A DNA stretch of 64,000 nt from NCBI GenBank assembly GCA_023512835.1, contig CM042087.1:18809260-18873259 (forward strand). Reading direction: 5' to 3'. Position 1 is the stretch's first letter. Every line of letters begins with the position of its first letter. The notes beneath the pieces were generated by a model. That model was given only the letters and a program-made list of their open reading frames with translations. It did no database searches and was not told where the DNA came from. The position numbers and the translations under genes were made by a program. Source of the stretch: Taxillus chinensis (Eukaryota; Streptophyta; Magnoliopsida; Santalales; Loranthaceae). Below, piece after piece: positions 55,701 to 64,000 of this stretch.

Positions 55701-56874
55701 TATCCGAAGGTCTGCATCCAACTATTATTTCGATGGCTCGCTTCTGTATAAGAGAAACCATGATATGGTATTACTACGGTGTGTGGCAAAGGAAAAGTCA
55801 ATACAGATAATGAAAGAAGTGCACGAAGGGGAATGCGGTTCACATGCAAACGGACATGCATTAACAAGACAAATCATGCGAATGGGCTATTATTGAGTCA
55901 CCATGGAGAAAGATTGCATTGAATATGTGCGCAAATGCCTCAAGTGTCAAATTTATGGCGATAAGATCCAAGTACCACCATCCAAACTACATGTGATGGT
56001 TTCCCCATGGCCGTTCTCACTTTGGGGCATTGACGTTATTGGACCAATATCTCCGAAAGCTTCCAATGGTCATCATTTCATTTTGGTGGCCATCGATTAC
56101 TTTACCAAGTGGGTAGAAGCAGCGTCATATGCTAGTGTTACACAAGCTGTGGTACTTAGATTTATGCGGAATAACATTATATGTCGATATGGGCTTCCAG
56201 AGCAGATCATCATGGACAATGCCGCCAACTTGAACAATTGGATGATGGGTAAGTTGTGTGAAACATACAAAATTCAACATCGCAACTCGACTCCCTATCG
56301 CCCCAAGATGAATGGACCAGTCGAGGCAGCCAATAAGAAAATTAAAAACATTATCAAAAAGATGACCGAAACATACAAAGATTGGCACGAGAAGTTACCA
56401 TATGCTTTGCATGCTTACCGCACCTCGGTACGTACATCAACTGGGGCAACTCTGTTTTCTTTGGTTTATGGTATGGAAGCAGTTCTACCTATCAAAGTAG
56501 AGATACCTTCCCTCCGAGTACTCAAGGATACTTAACTCGAAGAAGCAAAATGGGCCCGAAGCCGTTATGAGCAGTTAAATTTAATTGAAGGCAAGCGTTT
56601 GGCAGCAGTTTGTCGAGGACAGCTGTATCAACAGAGAATGATGAATAATTACAATAAAAAGGTGAAGCCTAGAAGCTTTCAAGAGGGTGATCTCATCCTC
56701 AAGAAGATCTTACCAATCCATCATGACCATAGAGGCAAGTGGACTCCTAATTATGAAGGCCCATATGTTGTGAAAAAAGCATTCTCAGGAGGCGCATTGA
56801 TCCTTGCCAAAATGGATGGAGATGAGCTTCCAAATTAGGTGAATAGGGATGCTGTCAAAAAGTTTTATGCTTAA
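55701..56874 (+). pseudogene. Tat2 integrase
   Basis: HHCC region 55815-55950 (HEGECGSHANGH, CLKCQIYG), with TGA 55894-55896 where Tat1 has TGG. Catalytic core holds GIDVIGPI, IIMDNAANL and GPVEAANK, all three acidic positions. TAA 56533-56535 and TAG 56836-56838 interrupt the C-terminal part (FQEGDLILKKI, GPYVVKKAF), which ends at TAA 56872. No chromodomain seen, as expected for the Tat lineage. Confidence 0.9.
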
Positions 56875-58174
56875 CTCTCATACCTCCCAACAAGACTCAC
56901 ATTCCTGTAATGAGCGGACTTGGTGAAAACCCGAAAGAGCATCAAGGGTAAAATACAAAGCTCTAATAAAAGACAAAAAAGAAACAAGGGCGGACTTGGT
57001 GAAAACCCGAAAGGGCATCAAGGGTAAAATACAAAGCCAACAATAAATCCTGAAGGATAAAATCAGTCAGAAGTTGAAAGGATCAGAACCTCAAAAAAAA
57101 AAGGTTCTTTGCAAATAATGGAAGCAACATCATCCAGCAGCAGCAATTGCAAACAGTGGAAGACTTGGTCAAACCTAAGGCACACTCAAATCAAATTTGT
57201 ACATTATGCTTTTAAGACTTGTAATTCTGTTTATCGAATGATAACAAGTGGCATTTTATATGATATAAGTATGTTTTGTGGAATTAAACCGACAAAAACC
57301 TATTTTCATCTCCCTAATCATGTTTCATCATCTTCATTTCACATTTAATTAGAATATTTTAAATCCCCAGTAGGCTCCTTTGGCATTACCTTATGAGTTG
57401 GGACAAGCTCGAAAACCTCAAACCAGTCAAGCTCCTCAACTCAGAGTACCAATATCTACATGAAGTCCCAACATATCCAGTCTATGCCCAAGTCAAGCTC
57501 CTCAACACAGCGGGGCTAAGTCAACCAAGCCCCCATCCACAAAAAGTGAGTTCCCTAGCAAAGATGGAAAGGTCTCCCCAGCTAGAAGGGAAACAAGTTC
57601 CCCAACAAGTTAGATGTCGGCCAACCTCTCCAGTAGCATTGAGATGAATCCCTAGCCCCGGCAGAACCCTTCGCATTAAAACATTTCACTATGTATGTCC
57701 GCATACATTACATTGCATTCCCTGCACCATTTGCATACATTCAGCATATTCTGCAATTTCAGGAACGTCATCGCCTCTAAAGATCTCAAGAGCTCATACT
57801 CAGCAAGCTCTCCATTAAGCTCTCTAAAAGCTTCCCTTGTTCAATCTTTCTTTGCCATTTCCCTAAAACACCCTTTTGTCACTCAAATAAACTTCCCATC
57901 TTCTTTTGGTCACCTCGTAGAGCGATCTCCTTGAGTGAACTCGTAGAGGGAGCCCAGATCTCAAGTGCACCAATCCCCCAAAACATCTTCCCCAAATACC
58001 AATCGATGTTTCCAACAAATCTCTCCAGTTCAAGTCTATTACGTTGTTGCAGGCTTTGATTTGTCAGTTCAAGCCTATTATGTTGCTATAGTTTCTCAAT
58101 TTTTAGTTCAAGCCTATTACGTTGCTGTAGGCTCTCAATTTTCAGTCTAAGTCTATTAGATTGCTGTAGGCTTT
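56875..58174 (+). other. Tat2 3' UTR, left of S2
   Basis: No gene. Two tandem copies of a 78-bp unit (GCGGACTTGGTGAAAACCCG at 56913 and 56991). 57120-57400 matches the Tat1 3' UTR. From about 58024 a 39-bp repeat begins (CAAGCCTATTACGTTGCTGT). Confidence 0.8.
58024..58174 (+). repeat. 39-bp minisatellite in Tat2 3' UTR
   Basis: Four copies of about 39 bp (CAAGCCTATTACGTTGCTGT plus AGGCTCTCAATTTTCAGTT). One further copy lies beyond S2 at 60130-60185. Related to the longer array in Tat1 at 5285-5975. Confidence 0.88.
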
Positions 58175-58689
58175 TGTCACGCCCCGAATTTCCAACCCGA
58201 GGAAACAGGTACGTGACTCTCCATTCACCCACACGGAGGGCAACGGGGTTGGATTACTAGATGCCACACAAACAATACTAACAATTGCAATAAATCAAAC
58301 AAGCACATCTTTATTTAATTTCAAACATTTAAGGTTCACAAACCAACCATGTTCCTTACTACAATTCAATTCCCTTAGTACATTTCCCCCCTTGGGGTTA
58401 CATAAATTAATAAATTACATCACTGAAGTGAACAATAAAATGAAGATGGTCTTCCACCTTGGTCTATCCACCTAACGCCTGTAAGTCCCTGGAAAACAAG
58501 CAAACACAGTAGGAGGGGTGAGCAACCACAACTCAGTAGGGATCAAGTCTCCCCAACCCTTCCCATGCTCCTAGCGGCTACATGCATGTGCATAGGTGTA
58601 GTGACGTGGCAGTATTAAGAAAAATAAAGCATTCCACACAAGCGGGCGTAACCTCAACCCCAGCCACACTGGCTAACAAACCACATTTC

Positions 58690-58820
58690 AAGCAAGTAAT
58701 TTAACCGCCTCTTCAGGCCACTAGTTTAACCGCCTCTCAAGCAAAGTAGTTTAACCGCCTCTTGGGGGGGCACTAGTTTAACCGCCTCCCGGAAAGTAAT
58801 TTAACCGCCTCTTCGGGCAG
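58690..58820 (+). repeat. Tandem repeat TTTAACCGCCTCTT in S2
   Basis: Five copies, 23-34 bp apart, of AGTTTAACCGCCTCTT with variable spacers such as CAGGCCACT. Absent as an array from S0's matching part by eye. Confidence 0.85.
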
Positions 58821-59283
58821 CTTTGCACACAACACACACTACGGTCACTTAAGCATAAAAACAAACACTTGGTGTGCACCCATTCACAAGTGCACAAACC
58901 CGGCCATTCAGGCAATAGAACAAACACCCAGCATGCATACATACACCAAATCACAAGTCCAGCCACACAGGCATATTACCAAACATGTAATAGGCATATA
59001 CACACAGCTATATTCACACAGGCATTTCATCGAACATATAACATGCACTAACCACCCAACAATAGAATCACACCAAAAATGCCATTGAAGGCCAACATCC
59101 ATATAGGAGATCACACCTATGTGGATTACATATATCTATAAACATATATAATCCATAATCTACCCTAGAACCCTAGAACAGAGGAGGATTTAGGAAGAAC
59201 AGAACCCCTACCTTGTATGTTCTCCTGCTCCCGCTTCCACGCAAGACTCCGACCACCCACACAAGCACGCGCAGCCACCGAAG

Positions 59284-59290
59284 CTCTCCT

Positions 59291-59324
<34 letters not shown>

Positions 59325-59340
59325 AGCAGGGCGACGACGA

Positions 59341-59409
<69 letters not shown>

Positions 59410-59460
59410 GGGAGGGGGGGCCTTTTTTCTTTTTTTTTTTTTTTTGGGGGGGGGGGGGAG
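59284..59460. repeat. (CT)n, 67-base G homopolymer and T/G runs
   Basis: CT repeats at about 59294-59322, then G at every position 59342-59408, followed by T-run and G-run near 59424-59458. Glycine- or proline-rich reading frames across it are not genes. The exact length may not be reliable. Confidence 0.9.
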
Positions 59461-60234
59461 CAACAAACCCTAAACCTAAAATAGAGGGGCTTCTCCTCCT
59501 TATATAGACAACACAACATCAAAACGACGTAGTTTTGATTAAATGAATCCCAGCATCAAAACGACGTAGTTTTGATGGAACAAGCTATGACCTTCCCACA
59601 TCGATACACACCAAAATATTCACAATTCCAACATGGTCCTTTGGGAAAAGATGATTAGAATGACAAAACCAAGATAACCATGCAAAAACATGCCTGCACG
59701 CCAATTTGAATGCCAATTCCCCAATTGGCGTGTAGCTCCAAATGCACTCAAACTTCACCCCAAGCCTCCTTGTATCTTGTAGAGGTCTGAGAAGCAAAAA
59801 TATGCTTGCACGTGAAATGGGTGAATTCACGTGCAGCTCCAAATGCTCTGAAATTTCTATGGTAGATAGAGGACCTCATTCTAAGCAACTTTTGTTCTTG
59901 CACGCCAATTGTTTGAAGCCATCTACTATACCAAAAGTGAGCTCCAGAATCTGCCAAAACTGCTTAAAGCCGCATGTATATGCATAGCATCTTCCTAGGG
60001 CATAAATGTATGTTATCACTTGTCACATGCACCTCCCAAAAGTCCCCTCTTGGGCTCATCTCTTACCTCAAACTTGTGCACCAACATCTAAGGTGTTTGT
60101 GGTTAACTTCTTACACACGGGTCATTACAGCTTTCAATTTTTCAGTTCAAGCCTATTATGTTGTTGTAGGCTTTCAATTTCCAGTATCTTTGCATCGTAG
60201 GCAGCAATATTCTTGCCTCTGCGAACCTTTTCAA

Positions 60235-60490
60235 ATTCTGTTAGGCCTTGGATGCCTTTTCCCTTTCTGTTGGGCCTTGGATGCCTTTTCCTTTTTTGTT
60301 AGGCCTTGGATGCCTATTTCAATTCCTGTGAGGCCTTGGATGCCTTTTCCCTTTTTTATTAAGCCTTGGATGCCTTTTCAATTCTTGTTAGGCCTTGGAT
60401 GCCTTTTCCCTTTTTTATTAAGCCTTGGATGCCTTTTCAATTCTTGTTAGGCCTTGGATGCCTTTTCCAACTCTGTTAGGCCTTAAATGC
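60235..60490 (+). repeat. 29-30-bp minisatellite in Tat2 3' UTR
   Basis: Eight to nine copies of GGCCTTGGATGCCTTTTCCC plus a T-rich end; starts at 60244, 60273, 60302 and 60332. A single unit (GGCCTTAGATGCCTCATCAA) stands at 5983 in Tat1, so the array grew in Tat2. Confidence 0.92.
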
Positions 60491-60660
60491 CTCATCAAAA
60501 TTGTCCAAAATTCATCGTCCTGAGAAACCCCTTGTCATGCTTGGAGACAGACACGACATCCCACTCTCCTGCTTTAGCATTAGGTAAGTCAGGTAAGCAC
60601 TCCAACCCATCCAAAATGACTCCCTTTTGTCTTTGTACAATATTTGTATACAAATAATGC

Positions 60661-60675
60661 ACAAAGAGGGGCAGT
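60661..60675 (+). promoter_or_regulatory. Polypurine tract of Tat2
   Basis: ACAAAGAGGGGCAGT directly before TGTTGGACCCC. Same as Tat1. Confidence 0.88.
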
Positions 60676-61131
60676 TGTTGGACCCCATTTTGTTCGGGTT
60701 GGACATATATAATTATTATTCCATATCTGTCGTTGACTTTGTATAGAAAATAAAGAGGCGTAACCATTAAGACAAAGGGTGGGAAAGAGACAGTCACAGG
60801 TGATGGAAAATCAAATTTGAGAATGAACACCACCGACCACGCTCAATTCTGAGGTCAAATGACGAAGTTATGGTCAAAACATTGTTCGGACCGCTAATAG
60901 CGGCCAAATGATAATTGACTTGCAAAACCGCACTCCAAATCAAGTCACAAACCTCACCATCATGATCCTTTTGTCATTGTGAGAATTTTGATATATATAT
61001 TGGCTATTTAAAAAAAAAACGCGTGTGAACGGTACCCGTGTACTGTTTATAGGCCCAAAAAATATATTAATTAAAACTAATACTAAGAAACTTTTTTTAA
61101 AAAAAAAAACCCGTGTGAACAGTACCCGCGT

Positions 61132-63413
61132 TGTCACGCCCCAAATTTCCTTCCTCCTGGAAATGGGTAATGACTGCCCATGCCCGCAACCGAAGGGTCA
61201 AGGGTTCGGTGTAAACACCAAGGTGAGGACACCTACTGCGGGTGCTGTCCTATCCCTATATCACAAGTCAACATGCCAAGGGGCATATACCTGTTTTCAT
61301 GCCAAGCACACCACCACAATACCCATACATATAGTATTCACAACATAACACAATACATCAATTACAGTGCTCAGAGGCTTCAAGTCCTTTTACAACCCAC
61401 TAGAGAACAAGCTCCCATAAATATAACCAGGATACACAGTTTAAACCAACAGAATCTCAAATACAACAAAACAACTAAATGTATATATATCTATAAGGCC
61501 ATACAGCCCCAGCGGCCTACCAACTCAGCTCTTCTGCCTATCGCCTGCTAGGTCCTGCAAAGAACAGTTCATAGGAGGGGTGAGCACACCACAACTCAGT
61601 AGGGATCAAGTCTCCCTAATCCTGTCCCACTCTAAAACTATGCATGTCAAGTGGATGCATGTGCTTGTATAGTGACTTAAGCTAAAACAATAACCATCAC
61701 CCAGTAAACACGCCTCATACCTCAGCCTGCACTGGAGGACAGAGGACACCCTGCCACTACGGCGACGTGACATACCACACTAGGCATATGTGAATCCCAT
61801 CTCAAGGGGTACAGTATAATGACTGTCCCATACTCAGCCCAATCCCCGCGTTTCTGGGGTTCTCATCTCAACTCCCCGCGTTTCTGGGGTCCTCAACATA
61901 CACATTTCAACATATACAACTCAACAATCTCAACTCAATAAACATAACTCAACAAACATAATACAAACATGCAACTCATCTAACATACAAAAACTCAACT
62001 CAGAATGTAAAACAACAGATAGTCTCAGAACAATCAAATCATTACATATAACATCACCTAACTCCTCATGGACCCTAAAGTCCACACATTTCTCACACTC
62101 ATAGTTTGGATCATCAACAACCTTTCAAAGGAAACTTATCCACCTCAAGGGGAGCCCAAAACAAACTGCACGTGACAACTTATTGTCCCGGGCAGAGGCA
62201 AATTAACTCAGAACATCATTCTAATCATCCCAGAAGGTTCAGGGACGATTTTTAGCCAAAAAGAAGGTTGCACGTGAAAAGGTCATTCTCACGTGCAGGG
62301 GTATTTCAACTCATATAACTCTAAGGAAGCTACACCTAAATTTGGGGCAATTTGGAGCAAGAATGAATCTGCAAGTGAAAAAGGCATTCTCACGTGCAGG
62401 CTCCAAAACCTTCCTTTTTTCATTCTAATCATTTTTCCCTAAAGGACTAACCTCAAATTCATTTTAGTTTAGAAGTTATTGAGATTCTAAGTCCGTAAAT
62501 AGGGTCTAAATCCAACTCTGGCCTCGCTCTCATTTTGATTTTCCCAATACCAGAGGTCTGAACCAAACCAGATACAGGGTTTTTCCTAAAATTCTTCATC
62601 TAAATAGTGTCAAGACAATGTGTATACAAATGACCCCTAACCCAAAGGCACAAATAATCTCACGCAGAAATTTAGAAATTCAGAAAACTCAGACAAAAAA
62701 CCCAGATCATCCATAGGCTCAGGGTGAATTTAGAAACTTAATATATATTAAAAATCTCTTTTCAACATCCCAGATCATCACATAAATTTTGTTTTCTAGA
62801 AATCTGTAAGAGAGAGACGGCCAAGAGACAAAACTTGAAATCCCTACCTCAGAAGTATTGTAGAAAAGAATTGGGGAAAAGAACGGAGCGATCTGTATCC
62901 TTGCTACCTCAATGCCTCCGGCCTCCCGTCGTTTGTAGGAAATCCTTGATCGTCAGAAACTCCTCCACTCTGGATCGTCTCCCTCTCTCTCTCTCTCTCT
63001 GGGCGTGTGTGTGTATGACGGCTGCAGGGAAGGTAGGGTTTGGTTTTCCTTTTTTTTTCTCCTATTTTCTTTCTTTATTATTTTGTTTTTAATAGAAGCC
63101 CAAGACCAAATGCAGCCCAATGGTGGTTAAGTAAACCCAAGAAGAAAGGCAAAACAGCCCACTCTCTCATATTGGGTTTTCCCTTGAAGGGAGACCCAAA
63201 GCTCAAAATACAAACCCAGGTAATTTAAAAGGGAATATAAAATTATTTGTGAAATCTCAAAAATACCCCTCAGGGCCTCAAATCCCAAAAATAGTCCAAG
63301 TACAGTCAAAATTCTCCATTTGATGAGCACATCATTGTGCTGATATTCATTTGTTAAAATAAGGTCTCTAACTCAAGGCTATCTCTAAGGCCCTTCAAAT
63401 ACGGGTCCTTACA
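61132..63413 (+). mobile_element. S3: solo LTR of another Ty3-type family
   Basis: TGTCACGCCCCAAATTTCC to GGGTCCTTACA, 2282 bp. Flanks CGCGT (61127-61131) and CGTGT (63414-63418) are a target duplication with one change. No internal region. Contains a duplicated hairpin CCCCGCGTTTCTGGGG near 61847 and 61877. Reading frames inside are not conserved. Confidence 0.92.
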
Positions 63414-63861
63414 CGTGTACTGTTCGCAGGCCAAAAAATATTAACTAAACTAATACTAAAAAACTTTAAAAAAAAACCACGTGTGAACAGTACGCGGGTA
63501 CTGTTCACAGGCAAAAAAAAATATTAATTAAAAACTAATTCTAAAAAACTATAAAAAAAACCACATGTGAACAGTACCCGCATACTATTCACAGGCCCAA
63601 AAAAATATATATATATTAAAGCTAAAACTATTTTTTTAAAATAAATAAAAAAATTAATAAATTAATAAATAATAATAAATTCTGACATGTTTGCTTTTTT
63701 GTCTTTTTGTATTTTGTTTTTTTTTATTTATTTTTTAAGAAAAAACAAAATCAGAATAAAAAAAATAATTCAAATCTGGGTACTGGACATGAACAGTACC
63801 CATATACTGTTCATGAACAGTGCCGCCGACAGTTTTTTTTTTTCTCTTCTTCTTCTTTAAC

Positions 63862-63869
63862 TATAAATA
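63862..63869 (+). promoter_or_regulatory. TATA box of the Tat2 3' LTR
   Basis: CTATAAATACCCC after a pyrimidine-rich stretch, a good plant TATA box. The 5' LTR has TACAAATA here. Confidence 0.5.
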
Positions 63870-64000
63870 CCCCTTCATTTTCCATCAAAAAAAAAAACGA
63901 ATTTCCCCCAAAAAAAGCCATTTTCTCTCTTCCTTTCTCTTCATTTTCCTTCCCAAAGCCCAAATTAAAAACCTCATTTTCCATCCCAAAAATCCCACGA

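Larger units (their letters stand above)
58175..60129 (+). mobile_element. S2: solo LTR of a Ty3-type family
   Basis: TGTCACGCCCCGAATTTCC to GGGTCATTACA, flanked by GCTTT on both sides (58170-58174, 60130-60134). LTR ends match the chromovirus style of Ty3-A but the body differs. Shares its first roughly 970 bp with S0. Contains a 67-base G-run, (CT)n, and several palindromes. No internal sequence. Confidence 0.92.
30017..64000 (+). mobile_element. Tat2: Tat/Ogre-type Ty3 element with nested insertions, 3' end outside window
   Basis: 5' LTR, tRNA-Arg primer site, ORF1, gag, protease and G-patch, intron-like gap, RT, two RNase H domains, integrase, 3' UTR, purine tract and a 3' LTR whose first 310 bases differ from the 5' LTR at roughly 15 positions by eye. 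Four other elements sit inside it (C3, Ty3-B, S2, S3). Gag resumes in phase when Ty3-B and one AGAAC are removed. All gag-pol pieces after 51341 are in one frame, interrupted only by stops. Confidence 0.9.
60676..64000 (+). repeat. 3' LTR of Tat2, interrupted by S3 and cut by window end
   Basis: Aligns with 30017 onward: 60676-61131 and 63414-64000 together cover about the first 1.05 kb of the LTR. It has the palindrome array and a good TATA box. The rest lies outside the window. Confidence 0.93.

Noticed and set aside
59173..59522. Proline- or glycine-rich proteins
   Set aside because: They come from the G homopolymer and CT repeats and occur in several frames at once.
62835..63330. Small ORFs at the end of S3
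   Set aside because: CT- and T-rich LTR sequence without conserved features.

Overview
The window is plant nuclear DNA made almost entirely of nested LTR retrotransposons. Plant origin is shown by the element types: Ty3/gypsy elements of Tat/Ogre type (a second RNase H domain, a tRNA-Arg primer site, an extra ORF before gag, minisatellites in the 3' UTR), Tekay-like Ty3 elements, and Ty1/copia elements with tRNA-iMet primer sites, one family of which resembles Sireviruses. Large LTRs and many solo LTRs fit a medium or large flowering-plant genome; a eudicot seems likely but the species cannot be told. I found no host gene, tRNA gene, rRNA or CRISPR array. Every element ORF carries stops, frameshifts or deletions, so nothing here looks autonomous.

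Left block, 1-26 kb. 1-8378 is the 3' part of a Tat element (Tat1: protease, G-patch, RT, two RNase H domains, a broken integrase, a minisatellite-bearing 3' UTR and a 2.2-kb 3' LTR). It lies inside the RNase H gene of a + strand copia element (C2, 8379-14027). C2 has an extra ORF after pol that looks like a retroelement-borne Ulp1/C48 peptidase whose catalytic cysteine position holds tyrosine. C2's 3' LTR is cut at 14028 where a minus-strand Tekay-like Ty3 element begins (Ty3-A, 14028-24839). The 5' LTR of Ty3-A is split by a solo LTR of the C2 family (S1, 23467-24712, duplicated target GACCC). 24840-25827 is a truncated minus-strand LTR (S0).

Right block, 26-64 kb. An unrelated copia (C1, gag to integrase, 25828-30016) is interrupted by a second Tat element (Tat2) that runs from its 5' LTR at 30017 past the window end. 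Inside Tat2 lie: a rearranged copia of the C2 family (C3, 35249-44884, possible target duplication GCCTT) in which the 5' LTR and first half of gag face the opposite way to the rest; an internally deleted Ty3 of the Ty3-A family (Ty3-B, 46564-51335, target duplication AGAAC); and two solo LTRs, S2 (58175-60129, GCTTT) and S3 (61132-63413, CGCGT/CGTGT). With Ty3-B and one AGAAC removed, the Tat2 gag frame continues in phase, and all Tat2 gag-pol pieces share one frame apart from stop codons. Tat2 is therefore one element stretched from an estimated 15-17 kb to over 34 kb.

The less ordinary observations are the Ulp1-like pseudo-peptidase in two copies of one copia family, the head-to-head rearrangement of C3, an array of 11-bp-stem palindromes in the Tat2 LTR (one of them the exact target of S3), a hairpin marking the edge of a swapped repeat block in the Ty3 LTRs, and hypervariable minisatellites in the Tat 3' UTRs.
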